Of a stretch of 64,000 nt of DNA, positions 47,049 through 57,954 are shown piece after piece. Each line of letters begins with the position of its first letter. Position 1 is the first letter of the stretch. The notes below the pieces were generated by a model, which worked only from the letters and a program-made list of their open reading frames with translations, searched no databases and was not told where the DNA came from. Made by a program: the position numbers and the translations under genes. The stretch comes from Branchinecta lynchi (Eukaryota > Arthropoda > Branchiopoda > Anostraca > Branchinectidae): NCBI GenBank assembly GCA_023053575.1, contig JAKZAP010000016.1, positions 14,526,030-14,590,029 on the forward strand. The letters run 5' to 3'.

Positions 47049-47217
47049 CACTGTAAAAACAAATCTTGTAGTATTTGCTACTGGGATTAAACTTAACTCT
47101 ATTGAGATAAGACTATCTCTAATTCGGATTAATCTTATCCCAGTAGAGATAAGATTAATCCCAGTAGCAAGTACTGTAGTTAACTTTAATCCTTACTCGG
47201 AGAAAATTTTTACAGTG
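47049..47217. mobile_element. CACTGTAAAAA MITE (169 bp, TA-flanked)
   Basis: Inverted ends CACTGTAAAAA lie between TA dinucleotides at 47047-47048 and 47218-47219. Internal palindromes include GATTAATCTTATC and its complement. TA duplication and this end suggest Tc1/mariner-type mobilisation. Confidence 0.85.
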
Positions 47218-47637
47218 TACGAAGGACGACTTGATTTTTCGGTCATATCTCGCGCTTCCCGAGGCCATTAATTTGCTCTGATTTATTTGTGCTTTGCTGG
47301 ACCTCCATATGTTCCTATCAGTCCCATAGGGTTTCAGTTGAGCCCTGGGGGCTCAACTGAAATACGAGTTATGCTCGCAAGGTGCCAGAAGGATGGTGCT
47401 AGGTGTAACTAAATTGAGGTCTGGTAAGATCTGACAAAACTGGAGCGTATGGAGTAGATCGCCCTTGGGAATCGTGAGTGATGGTCGGAAGAATCATGGG
47501 CTCTTGCCTTGAATTTACTTGGACCGTCTTGCATGTCCTCTTTGAAGTAAGTGACAGGGTCTTGCTCTTATTTACAGTGATTTTAACCTAGGTAGGTGAA
47601 TAAACCGATACACGGCATTTCACAGCTACAACCTAAC

Positions 47638-47983
47638 CCTAGGTTCACACAGAGCAAGTCGCGGCAATGAACGAAATTTTTCAATCGCAGCGACAGAAGA
47701 TTTTTATCGCCTGGATTTTCACACTGAATTTTCGTCGGCAACAGAATTTACCACGAAAAATAATTAAAATAATAAAAAGTAATACATTTTTCTAAAGTGA
47801 ATCATCAAAAGGGTCGTCTATGTTGCTGTTGCGTGCATAAAATCGTACTGTCGCGCGATTAAAGTTGAATTTTCCCAACATTGAAAATCGCATGACGAAG
47901 CAACAGAAATCGCCAATTTTGGCGACGAAAATCTCGGCGATGGCCGATATCGCCTCAGTGTGAATGTCTGTGTGAACCTAGGG
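47638..47983. mobile_element. CTAGGTTCACAC MITE (about 346 bp)
   Basis: CCCTAGGTTCACACAGAGC at the left and, inverted, CCCTAGGTTCACACAGACA at the right, with subterminal TCGCCG-rich inverted motifs. Because the ends are palindromic at CTAG, the exact target duplication cannot be read. Confidence 0.8.
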
Positions 47984-48098
47984 TAAAAACCAACATAGGC
48001 CACTAAACTACACATTCACAACAAAACAAAAGACACATTCAAAGAACAAACGAAAACCCTAAGACTCATCCAATGGTAAATTTCTATGAGCCTTCATA

Positions 48099-48140
48099 AA
48101 TGAATGAATGAATTTATTTCCAAAAAGCCCGTCGGGCCAT
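48099..48140 (-). mobile_element. LINE 3' tail
   Basis: On the minus strand, GGCCCGACGGGCTTTTTGG runs to AAATAAATTCATTCATTC. A short GC hairpin before the simple tail recurs in other LINE ends here. Confidence 0.55.
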
Positions 48141-48269
48141 GGTAGGAAAGTAAATAATATAAACGATTTTAAAACGTTTCGTATTCTTAATAAACTTACG
48201 AATTATCTCTCAATTGTCTTACTGTTACCAAGAACAAATAATAACAAGAACCATCCCTATCTCAATAAT

Positions 48270-48625
48270 AGGACCATGCGGAGTCGAATATGTTCATGAT
48301 AACCTACCCCATGCGAACGAGCAGAGGGTAAGCGCTATGCGGAACATCATAGTTCGTTACCTTTGCAAACAGCTCTATTGCAGTATAGCCCCGAAGAAGA
48401 ATTGCCGTCTGAGTAGTCGTTTACAACTGATTGGTTGTCCATCACTGTGACGTCATGTCTGACTCGCTCCATACCGGGTTCTCTACGCCTGCGGGCATGC
48501 TACAGTTTTTCATCTGGTATGCGCAGCGGCGAAGAGGGAAGTAGACGGGTATCAACTCAAAGCTCACATCAAGTACCTCTAGGCCGCCGCTTAGTTTGTC
48601 GGGGCACCCGTAGTCGTTAGCATGG
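48270..48625. repeat. interspersed repeat, family Q, copy 2
   Basis: Related in block order to 4205-4580. See that entry for the shared motifs. Confidence 0.55.
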
Positions 48626-48957
48626 GACCAAAGACGGAGGTTCTTTTGGATTATTTGTTCTTGCTATTACTCACTAAGTTAAGGCAAAATGAAAACTCTA
48701 TGCGATGTTCACTCAACACGAGTAGAAAGTTGCTGTCGTACATTTTGCGTTGGGAACCAAGAACAAACATAATGATAGAGAGTTTATTGTAAAAATCGAC
48801 TATCGTGGTTATAAACCAAATTTGATGATGAAACAATGCGTGAAAAGAACTAAATAACCTCGGCAAAACAGGGATAAAAATTAAGAGAAGCGAATTGGCA
48901 TGGCGGAAAATACAATGTGGACCATTACCAGTTGATAGGAATGATTAATATTAACAC

Positions 48958-49830
48958 AGCTTTACCTTTTCTTTCTGCAAATTCCAAATCTCAGCTAACA
49001 CTACTCGCAAATACTGAAATCAAGTTCTTTCCCGATGAAAAATTGATCTCAAAATAGTACTATGAAGTAGTACGAAAAAGTTGCATGCAATACTAACGAT
49101 GCTACTACATGCTTCTACTTCAAGGCTACCGTGTTACTGCACAACACAACTTTACCTTTTCTTTCTGCAAATTCCAAATCTCAGCTAACACTACTCGCAA
49201 ATACTGAAATCAAGTTCAGCCTTTCCCGATGAAAAATTTATCTCAAAATAGTACTATGAAGTAGTACGAAAAAGTTGCATGCAGTACTAACGATGCTACT
49301 ACATGCTCCTACTTCAAGGCTACCGTGTTACTGCATACTACTATATGCTACTATTAGCAAGACTGGATGCTACTATGTCAAGACAGGGTGCTACTGGATA
49401 CTACTACATAAGATTGACAAGTCTGAGGCACATCCCGATGAAAAATTTGTAGCCTGCGTAGTAGTGGTGGTAGTACGAAAACGTTGCATGTAATACTATG
49501 TAATAGCAAAGAATACTATCATTTAATGTGCCTCAGACTGGTCCAATCTTGTGTAGTAGTATCCAGTAGCATTCTGGCTTGACATAGTAGCATCCAGTCT
49601 TGCTAATAGTAGCATATAGCAGTATGCAGTAACACGGTAGCCTTGAAGTAGAACCATGTAGTAGCATCGTTAGTACTGCATGCAACTTTTTCGTACTACT
49701 TCATAGTACTATTTTCATATACAATTTTCATCGGGATTAAATGATAGTATTCTTTGCTATTATATAGTATTACATGCAACGTTTTCGTACTACTACCACA
49801 CTACTACGCAGGCTACACATTTTTCATCGG
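48958..49830. mobile_element. large compound foldback repeat, family E
   Basis: A direct duplication of about 180 bp (48958-49135 and 49142-49330) is followed by two nested inverted pairs: 49250-49440 with 49530-49715, and 49448-49520 with 49735-49820. Arms carry GTAGTACGAAAAAGTTGCAT, and GTAGCCTGCGTAGTAGTGG with its complement. The extruded structure would be a multi-armed cruciform. It ends at the acceptor region of candidate exon 11. Confidence 0.85.
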
Positions 49831-49861
49831 GTTTGCAGCAACATGTCCAACAATCTAATAG

Positions 49862-50006
49862 GACCGTCAATTTGCTATATTCCAGTTCAGCGGTTCAAGC
49901 GGAATTGTTTCTCGAAGTCCCGCAATGCGTCGCTATCAACACATGCGACACACATAGTAAAATAGATTCATGGGTTGAGGAAGAAAATCTTCAATCAGCT
50001 TCCCAG
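49862..50006 (+). CDS. unc80: probable unc80 exon 11 (boundaries uncertain)
   Basis: An open frame reads NLLYSSSAVQAELFLEV, then SKIDSWVEEENLQSASQ, ending TCCCAG|GTAATG in phase 0. From acceptor AATCTAATAG (start 49862) it enters in phase 2, matching exon 10. A better-looking acceptor at GGGTTTGCAG (start 49839) would give phase 0 and not match. Its exit phase fits neither the microexon at 51011 nor exon 12, so an exon is missing, the 3' end is wrong, or this is an alternative or spurious exon. It abuts a large foldback repeat on its 5' side. Confidence 0.48.
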
Positions 50007-51010
50007 GTAATGGAGGTTTTGCACTGTCTCTGAAGTAGAGTGGAAGTTACCCTGTCCTGCCCACTACCTTACGGATTCATTTTTGTTCTATATCGTCACA
50101 AGTGATGATTATGAGACAGTGGGGGATTTTGAGAAGCTAGTCCACTCAGAGCGCCGAACTAGTATAAGGCGAATTATTCAGAGGAAGAGAGAGCATTGAA
50201 TAGCTCAGCAATCCCAATTTTTTCTTCTTACATATGGCATTAAACTTAAACAAATTACTGAAATAAGCAAATACTGCCAAATGTTTAGCTACATTTTTTT
50301 TTTACTTTTTATCATATGCCAGCTGATTTTTTTTTTTTTCTTTTCTGGTGTTCCTGTTAAGGCCTGGCTTGCCAATAAGCGGTGCTTCTGAAGCGTGACA
50401 CTAGATGCCATGATCTGTTTATGGTGTACCGGTCTGAGGTAACGACTTGGATGGGGGTCATCTGGACACATGATAAAATGCTTCAGTTTTAACTACATCA
50501 TCAGGATTTTTTTTTAACGGCTAATTTTGCAAGCTTAATTTGACCATCTTATTGCGAAGAAACTTCAACTTGATTTCGAAGTTCCAGCTTTCAAGTTCAA
50601 GAGACCTGTTACCCAGTTTGACATGAGACACCGAGTCAGTAACAGCTCGCGGAGCTCAATGAGGGTCTTCATGCCAAACACCACACACAACTTTAATAAA
50701 AGCCTAATCGTTCGTGGAAGGATAGGAGGAATTTTGAATAAAGAAATATATAATTATTTTTAATTTTGAGATTCCTCCCGCTTAAACTGTCCGTAAGTTT
50801 AGCATACTATTTCTTCGTCAATCGCTACATGGCTCCTGTTTGTTGATGGTAAAAGGACGCCGAATGTTGCAGTACTGTGCATCTATGGTCTTTGTCTTTT
50901 ACTCTAGTTACAACTTATTGACACCTCTTCGTTCTCCTTGTATCTTGTATGTAGTTGAGTGCACATAGTTTCATCTTTTTCACTTTCTCCACTCTTGTTT
51001 CTTTTGCCAG

Positions 51011-51037
51011 CAATATTCTTGACGAACTTGCGGCCAG
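51011..51037 (+). CDS. unc80: candidate unc80 microexon
   Basis: This 27-nt candidate has a strong pyrimidine tract and acceptor (TTGTTTCTTTTGCCAG) and a strong donor (GCCAG|GTGAGT). In phase 2 in / 2 out it encodes NILDELAA and completes an Arg codon with the first base of exon 12. Joining exon 10 directly to it and then to exon 12 keeps one open frame. There is no sequence conservation I can invoke, so the call rests on splice sites and phase alone. Confidence 0.42.
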
Positions 51038-51293
51038 GTGAGTTTCTTACTCTTTCTTTATTCTGCCTTTCCTTATTCTTGTAGTCCTATTCACTTGTTC
51101 TAGACCTTTCTCGATTTCTTGGCTATGATCTTTTTCATAATTAACTGGATCCTCAGTGAGAGGGTTGAGGTGGGGGAGGCAGGGGAAATGTGTTTCTTCA
51201 AAGTCTACTGTTGATCTGTTGTATTTATTGTTTCTACTGCTTTGGCCGAATGAGGGGCGTTCAGGGGGCTTGGCTACTCGGTCAGTAGCGAAG

Positions 51294-52081
51294 CAGAGTA
51301 AAATAACACTAGGAAGTAACGCCAAGACTTGCCAAAATTGACACACACTCGAGTAGGAGCGATACTAGCACCAATAGTTAAAGAGGACGTCCCTACCAAA
51401 GACAGTAAAAGTGGGAAAGACCGGAAACTCCCGTAAGCCCCATGAGTCACAACAATCAGCGCCGTTTAGCGGATGTTCTTTCGTTAAAAAATCGCTCTGT
51501 TGACAATTTCTTCCATCACTTTTGCTGAATCATCATCAAAGCACGTTTTCTTTATGATGAGCATTCTTTCTCCATTCAGATTTCCTCTTTAATTGGAATA
51601 AAAAACAAGTAGGAAAAGAATCTAATCGCTTTTTTACGGAAAAAAATGTTTAATTCACGATTTCAAATCAGTTAATGTTGACAGACATTGCCTACTCACG
51701 CCCTCTTGCTTTGATTATATTAATCATCTACCGCTGGAAATTGGACAAAGTCCAAACGCTAGGTGGCGTTCCAATCGATTTTCAGAGACCCGATTTTAGC
51801 GAAGTCACCGGTCTTTCCCACTATTATTGTCTTTGGTCCCTGCTGAGACTCTTTCAGTGGTTCACCAACGCTGGCTGCGATAACTTCATACACAGAACGT
51901 AGCAAAAGAATGATAAAGCCTCCATTGTTCCCTTGGTGTATGCAGACCGCACCTTTGCTTTGCTAGAAATTTCTTAACCCGCAAGTTTGGCTCGCTTTAA
52001 ATGCCACAGGCGGTGCTTCGAGTATGCCCGTTTCAAAACATTGAAAGCATAGGGCGCTACTCCCTAGTGTTATTTTCTCCG
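51294..52081. mobile_element. hAT-like MITE, CAGAGCAAAATAAC family, long copy (788 bp)
   Basis: CAGAGTAAAATAACACTAGG at the left and, inverted, CGGAGAAAATAACACTAGGG at the right, with a perfect 8-bp duplication TAGCGAAG (51286-51293, 52082-52089). It is more than twice as long as its relatives, and the middle has no recognised coding sequence. Confidence 0.92.
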
Positions 52082-52884
52082 TAGCGAAGAGACATCCAGC
52101 ATTTGGGTTTCGATGGCCAAAATTGGAACTGGAACTGGTTTGAAACTCCCTTTTGGAAAATACCTGTCAACAGATCCACAAACGGCTGCCCTTTTAAAAG
52201 TGGAAAATTTGCACTTAGAAAGATTGCAGCATATCCGGCGGAAACGGACAAAGCGAACAAAAGGTTTAACAGTGCGTGGTATATTATAAGATTTCAAATT
52301 GGAGACTGAATTGTACACAAGCTTGTAAATACTTGAAAAAGTTCTCCCGACCCTTTCTTGATTCGTTCAACACAGTTTTCGACCCAAGTTTAGTCGGAAA
52401 TACGTTTTAAGAAGATTCATTCTTTTATGACAAAACGTCCTATTGGTCCGTTTTCGAATTTTGTGTCATAGCCAACCAATACTGTGCGAGACTCCTTTTT
52501 TTGTAGTCTGTCTTTGAAGCCATCTAAAACACAATTCCACTTCTACTTTTTTTCCAAAATTGTGTTGAATTAATCAGTGAAGAGTCAGAGAATCGTTTCC
52601 CAGTATCTACAAGTTTATGAATTGGACCAAACGCCCACTATTCAATGTGAAAGTTGAAAATCCCGTACCTCGCAATGTTAAGTTTTTCGCTCTACTTTTT
52701 CTGGTAATGGTGAGAAGCATCCGTTTTCGTCGGGTACGGTGTAATTTCTCTATATCACCAAGAATAAATAAGGATATCACTCAGGACTTTGGGAAATAAC
52801 ATAACATAACTGCTCATCCAGTTAACCGGTAATAAGCTGTTTTTCGGCATCCCATCCCGTTCGCTCGACGATGCAAGCAAGAGC

Positions 52885-53470
52885 TAGAAGCTCATATGGC
52901 ACTTGAAATGCTTATGGGTCAGAGGATGAAAGTAGGAATTTGCCAATTCGTGGGTTTGTTGAGATCATTTGTAAGCAAAACCCTTGAGATAAGAATGAAT
53001 ATGGGCGCTTGGAAATCACGATAATGTATTGCTTGGGAACAAACTTTTTTTGTACACTTGGTTGTGATAATGTGCACTTTAAGGGCGCTAGAAATTCATC
53101 TGTAAGCAAAACCCTTGAGGCAAAATGTATAGTTTGCCCAAAAGTATTTTTTCCGGATTCCGCCTCATCTCCCTCCCCCCGCGATGGTCGGATTCCAAGT
53201 TATTTCCAAGTTAATCTGGTCGATGTCCTTGATATGCGTGCCAAGTTTCATCGTCCTAGCACATCTGGAAGTACCCTAGCTGGCAGTCGTGGGATCGTAT
53301 TTGACAGCGCAAAACAGATGCGTCAGCTTAATTTTATTAGAGCCAAATTTCGGACCCTTTTTCGGGTCGTCTTCAGGCTCGCTCAAACTAGAAAATGAAC
53401 TTGTTAAAAAAAATTTCAAAAACTTCGACCGACCGACCGACCGACGGAATTGCGATCTCTATATGGCACG
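52885..53470. mobile_element. CACTTG-ended element, copy 4, with Penelope-like tail piece
   Basis: It begins GAAGCTCATATGGCACTTG and ends near (GACC)n and TATATGGCACG. 53325-53430 carries the CTTCAGGCTCGCTCAAACTAG tail module seen at 16800. It is a composite of fragments. Confidence 0.5.
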
Positions 53471-53781
53471 ACATGAAAACGACTTATTTCGCATTCTCCA
53501 ACATTGCATGAAAGATTCTGATTTCCTGCCTCTGAGCGAAAGTAGGTCGGTTGGACGAAGCTACAACCCCAGTCCGACAAACGGCGACAAAAAACAGCTT
53601 ATTGAGTTCGGATCATCGAAGGAAAAAAACGGCTCATAGTTAACTGGATGACGGTAAAAAACGAAGCTAGTGTCTCCACGACAAATAACATATTAGCCGC
53701 AATGGATGAAAGTCGCCGTGTCGGTAGCATCAAGGTATTGGCCACTTTGGAAAACGTCGGCAAATTTCGTTTGGTTTGCAG

Positions 53782-53908
53782 GTTTATTGGCGGCGAGGAT
53801 GGAAGAAGAGGCAGTGGAAAACAGACCGCCAACACTTCGGGCATTTGTGGCGTCCAGCCAACCATCACGGTTACAGATTTGTCCGAGTCTACATGTTCAA
53901 TAAACCAG
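53782..53908 (+). CDS. unc80: probable unc80 exon 12
   Basis: The acceptor is CGTTTGGTTTGCAG and the donor AACCAG|GTAAGC. In the frame continuous with exon 13 (phase 0 out) it reads FIGGEDGRRGSGKQ, then PTITVTDLSESTCSINQ. The end may correspond to the STITV... stretch that precedes the N-terminal helical block in UNC80. The same frame stays open upstream to about 53606, so the exon could be longer. A second frame is also open, but its phase does not suit exon 13. Confidence 0.62.
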
Positions 53909-54167
53909 GTAAGCCTACTAAGTTATATTCTATTTATTTATTTTTTTAGATTAAATTATATATGGTGTTTATTTGAAAAAAAAATACTAGGAACTGCAAA
54001 ACCCTCCAGAAGTTTACACTTGTTAAGAGGTTTAACAAACCCCCTTTGACAGACTAACCTACATAACAATATAATAGAGAGAGAAATAAGAAAAAAGAGA
54101 GGAAGAGAAAAAAAAAGAAGAAGAAACAAGGCTACAATGACACTTAAAATAGTTAAAATTCACTTAA

Positions 54168-54856
54168 AGGGCCCCTTGTACTATTTACTCTTCACCTTAA
54201 AGTATTTTAAATCTTTGAATACTTTAAAACTATAGGCTGTGCTTTCAACAAATATCCCACGGTTTTGGCTGTTTTAAACCTTTTCCGATACCCGTTGACT
54301 TGTATCGAACCAGGGAAGCAATTTACATAACCGTTTTTTCTGATGGAGAAACTTCTTGCAGACAACCGTCGACAGCGTGATACACATCGAAGGTAGCAAG
54401 AGTGGCAAGGGAGAAAATCAGCGTGGTTTTTGTTAGAGGGGTTATAGAGCGTGTTCCACCCTCGTACCAATAGTAACTATTAGTTACTATTTCCGTTCCA
54501 TCCTCACGAAAAGTTACTACGCTGACCGTTCCAACCTTCTCGGAATAGTAACTAATGGTTACTATTTGCTTACCATGCTCGGGAGCTCGGGAGCATGGTA
54601 AGCGTAGTAACTACGCATCTCTGTAACGTGATTGGTCGGATTCGCCCGTGGCATGATATCCCGCTGGAAAATGGAAAGATCGTTCCAGCCTTGACGGCAA
54701 AAAGCCAGAATTTGTGACGTCATGCGTAGTAACTACGGTAAGTAGGATGGAACACGCTCATAGTGTACCGTACGAAATTGGGATTTCGGGGTATAGAAAT
54801 ATATGGAGTGATTATGAAAGTAAGTTGCGTTAGTATTATAGGTAAGGCAGGTCCCT
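54168..54856. mobile_element. TTAA-flanked MITE, copy 2 (interrupted)
   Basis: AGGGCCCCTTG at the left and GGTCCCT at the right lie between TTAA at 54164-54167 and 54857-54860. It contains the 313-bp MITE at 54447. The rest matches 33629-33972 in order. Confidence 0.82.
54447..54759. mobile_element. GAGCGTGTTCC MITE, copy 2 (313 bp)
   Basis: GAGCGTGTTCCACC and, inverted, GAGCGTGTTCCATCC, with ATA duplicated at 54444-54446 and 54760-54762. It is very similar to 6181-6488, with a short GAGCTCGG duplication near 54587 accounting for most of the length difference. Confidence 0.93.
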
Positions 54857-54984
54857 TTAACCGGAACATCATGAAGCTCTTTGGGTGATGACAGTTTTTT
54901 TTCATTCTCTTGGTGGATTTCAGAACCGCCGCAGAGGGATGAACTATACAACTTTTCTATCAGATGGGTCCAGGAGGAGGCATA

Positions 54985-55268
54985 GGTTGCGTTCCCCCAA
55001 CTTAACAATTGTTAACAGTCGTTAACTTTACTTCGGGGCGGAGCTAACTGCAGTTTTAACGGTCGTTAACTTTTCCCAGTTCTACAATTGTTAGCTATTT
55101 TGTAACGATGCTCACCGACCATAGTTGCAAAATAGTTAACAATCGTTAAGCTCTGGAACAGAAATTGTAGGTGGGTGGAGCTTAAATTTCGAAATCAGAA
55201 ACGTGGAACGCAAAAAGTTAACGATTGTTAACAATTTGTTAACAATCTTTAAGTGGCAGAACGCAACC
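54985..55268. mobile_element. GGTTGCGTTC MITE (284 bp)
   Basis: GGTTGCGTTCCC and, inverted, GGTTGCGTTCTGCC, flanked by ATA at 54982-54984 and 55269-55271. The interior is full of GTTAAC palindromes (AACAATTGTTAAC and variants). Only 129 bp separate its left end from the outer TTAA element. Confidence 0.87.
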
Positions 55269-55504
55269 ATAGTAAATGCCTCGAAAACCGAAAGGAAATG
55301 GAACGAATCCGACAACTTGTTATTGAAGTTTGTTAGTTTCTTAGCAAAAGTGCTATAACAGAAGTTTTGCTCGAAGCAAACACTGGAAAGGCTCATGACA
55401 GAAAGACATAACTTTCTTATGCGTTCTAGCCACACATTTTGAATTCTGGACTCCGCAAGACCATCATTCCTGACTTTATGACACCAGTTGCGATTTTGCA
55501 GATG

Positions 55505-55690
55505 CCATAATAATAATAATAATATAACTGCAATAATAAGGTTTTCGCCTCTATAAATTTCTTGTGACACTTTACACACTAAATTGAATTTCAGCCAGCT
55601 GATAGTCTACACCTACTTTGAATTGGTTGATATTTACGGCATTTACAACACTTTTTGGGAGATTATTCCAGAAGAATCTATACCATGGTA
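55505..55690 (-). mobile_element. LINE 3' end, reverse orientation
   Basis: On the minus strand a frame reads FFWNNLPKSVVNAVNINQFK then stops. WNxLPxxVVxAxxxxxFK is the C-terminal signature of CR1/Jockey-like reverse transcriptase polyproteins. AGAGGCGAAAACC and an (ATT)n tail follow. The 5' side is cut off by the GATACCATGG repeat. Confidence 0.75.
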
Positions 55691-55841
55691 ACAGATACCA
55701 TGGCATTTGTTACCACGGTAAGTGAATCTGCAATAAGTTGTCTTTGCAGTTTCCGTGGTATCTGATACATGTTTGCTCTGCAAAAGCGCTAATGCCGAAA
55801 TTGTACTTTTCGAAGTCGTACACAAAGAACAAGATCTAAGG

Positions 55842-56455
55842 TTTCGATGGGATCCCAAAAATCTAGTAGACGATACTGACCGAAACTTCCTGCTTTACTT
55901 CTGCCAAATTTCCGGTTTCGGCCGAATTCCAAGCGAACTACTTGTCCAGCAAATAAAAGAAAAATCAGAAACGAAGTCAGCATATCTCCTTATGTCCTAA
56001 AGGACATCTAGACAACTTCAAATAAAACTTCAACTTACAAACAAATTTCCGGTTTCAACCGTATTCCGGACGAATTATATGTCCGGGTGAAAAATAATTG
56101 TCATAAACAGACTCCGCGTCTCCTTAGCCCTAAATCTGTCATAAAATCAACTTCAAATAAAACTCTTGCTATTAACGAATTTTCCGGTTTGGCCGGATTC
56201 CGGACGAACTATTTGTCGGGGTATAAATGCTTTTCATATAAGTGTTCAGCATGCCTTCTTACTGTCATCTAATCAACTTCAGGTAAAACTTTTAATTTTA
56301 GCCTTTAGTCCGGACGAACGACTTCATCGTGGTTAGCATGTCTTCTTACCCCTGAATCGAACATTTAATCAACTTAAAATGACGGACAGACGGACAACTT
56401 TTGCGATGTCATAGGTATCCCTTCACTTGCGTTTTGGGATCTTAAAAACTGATAT
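55842..56455 (-). mobile_element. satellite-bearing element, family R1, reverse copy
   Basis: GATGGGATCCCAAAAATCTAG at one side (core GGGATCCC) and CGTTTTGGGATC at the other, with reverse units of AAATTTCCGGTTTCGGCCG. It has about four diverged units. A short left-end GTCATAGGTATCCCTTCACT matches the CCTATGAC module. Confidence 0.75.
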
Positions 56456-56509
56456 CCAGTTACACCACGTAGTGCTAAACTTCTTTCTCACCAATTTGAC
56501 AAATGATGA

Positions 56510-56675
56510 AAGTGACATGACTTTTCAGATACCACGGTCGGACTGTTATATCTGAATATCACATACCACAATAACCGGCCAGATACCACGATAACTCCAC
56601 CTTTTGACCGTGGTATCAGATACCACGGTAACAGCGAAAACGACTTTATACCGTGGTATCTGCAAAAATGGAACT
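56510..56675. repeat. GATACCACGGTATC palindrome repeat
   Basis: Several TATCAGATACCACGGTA-type palindromes in tandem. Same family as 25968-26150. Confidence 0.6.
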
Positions 56676-56744
56676 ACCGTCTCAATGACCCTAACACGCC
56701 AATCAAGAACGAGCCGGGTCAAGATTCTTCCTCCGCCTGTCTAA

Positions 56745-56925
56745 CCTTCACACTGAGATCCCATATTTGATGTAACACTTTAGCTGTAACTATATTTTCT
56801 TTTCGTTTCATATTCTTTGTTTGTCAGTTTTTGCGTCATTCTTGTTGTTCCTAAGCCTTTTTTTTCAATGTCTGCCCCTGTTAGGCCAAGTGCTATTGGG
56901 GCAAACATAAAATTGATTGATTGAT
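56745..56925 (+). mobile_element. LINE 3' end remnant
   Basis: T-rich 3' untranslated sequence with AGGCCAAGTGCTATTGGGGC, followed by (TGAT)n. No coding part was recognised. Confidence 0.55.
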
Positions 56926-57251
56926 ATGCCATAACAACGTTTAACGCAAGGGTGCGCAAACTTACGTTAAATGTTCCCCGACTTCTGACAGTGGACCAAC
57001 GGATGTGCAGTCCTGGAAACCTGTTCTTTCTTATTTTGAAATGTTTTGCTTCTTCGTCAATAATATCCAGCTAATAAGAGAAGAACATAAGCCATTCCTG
57101 GTTGCGAAATTCGACAAATGCTGCTTCTACCTTTCAAATAATTTTGAAGATGGCGTGCTGCAGGATTTTTACGGTCGTCGAAAAAAACATATCCTTCATG
57201 CCTGAGTTTGAAATCCCTTACTTTAATAATACGTGTCGTAGCCACAACCAA

Positions 57252-57480
57252 AGGCATTGCTAGCGAAAATGTGTGGAGGGGGGGGGGGGGGGGGGGGGGT
57301 ATTTACCGACTGGCTGGTCTTTTATACCAACTGTTTTTGCAGAAAAAACGTCTGTTTTTATGAAGAAAACGAATGTTATCAGTAAAAAATTACTAATAAA
57401 GACGAAAAATCGACTGATCTTAAGAAAAATCGACTGGTTTTACAAACAAGTGCACAAGCGCTCAGACGAGGAGTGTAAAA
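57252..57480. mobile_element. G-rich hAT-like MITE, fragment
   Basis: CATTGCTAGCGAAAATGTG is followed by a G run of about 25 bases and AAAAATCGACTG-type units. A related right end with poly-G/C lies at 58715-58850. Ends are eroded and flanks were not matched. Confidence 0.55.
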
Positions 57481-57954
57481 GTAAAATGTTTATCACATTT
57501 TATATACAGACTGCTTTAGAACCAAGACTTTTGTCATCCCCAATAACCAAATAAGGATTGAAATAACCTAATCTGTAATCATCCCACTTTAAAAGCTTTA
57601 AATGTAAACGAACCGCCAGTATAAATCCAAAGAAATGTTGAAGGTCTTGCAGGAAAAGCATTGGCTCGAACACTGAATTGTCTGCCAGCGAGTCCCATCC
57701 TTTAAACATCTTTTTCATTAGCAAGGTAATAACAAGTGCAATAAACCAAATGGTAGCAGCCTAATGCCCCATTTGTCAAAATTCATTAAGAACGACACAT
57801 CACCGATCATATGACAAAGCAGTCAAGTTTCCAACTGTTCATTAAACATCAAAGTACGTCGCGTCGTCTTATTTGTTGCTGTTACAGCAAATCCTCGTCC
57901 ATAGATATATCTCGCCAAATGTACAAGAGTTGGACTTGAGACCTGTCATTGACG

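Larger units (their letters stand above)
46912..49861 (+). other. intron between exon 10 and candidate exon 11 (2.9 kb)
   Basis: It contains the CACTGTAAAAA MITE, the CTAGGTTCACAC MITE, a LINE tail, repeat family Q and a large foldback, all listed. 47220-47635 and 48630-48955 show nothing I can name. If candidate exon 11 is not real, the intron extends to 51010. Confidence 0.6.
50007..53781 (+). other. interval between candidate exon 11 and exon 12
   Basis: It contains the candidate microexon (51011-51037), a long hAT-like MITE (51294-52081) and a CACTTG element (about 52885-53470). 50007-51010 and 52090-52880 show nothing else. 53470-53781 has several short open frames that may be real coding, but could not be resolved. 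Confidence 0.55.

Noticed and set aside
54168..54856. Tandem duplication as the explanation for the two TTAA-element copies
   Set aside because: The copies are 20 kb apart with unrelated flanks, and TTAA at each edge supports independent insertion.
55136..55579. 147-codon minus-strand open frame
   Set aside because: It runs from the GTTAAC-rich MITE into a LINE 3' end. The frame is a chance fusion of unrelated repeats.
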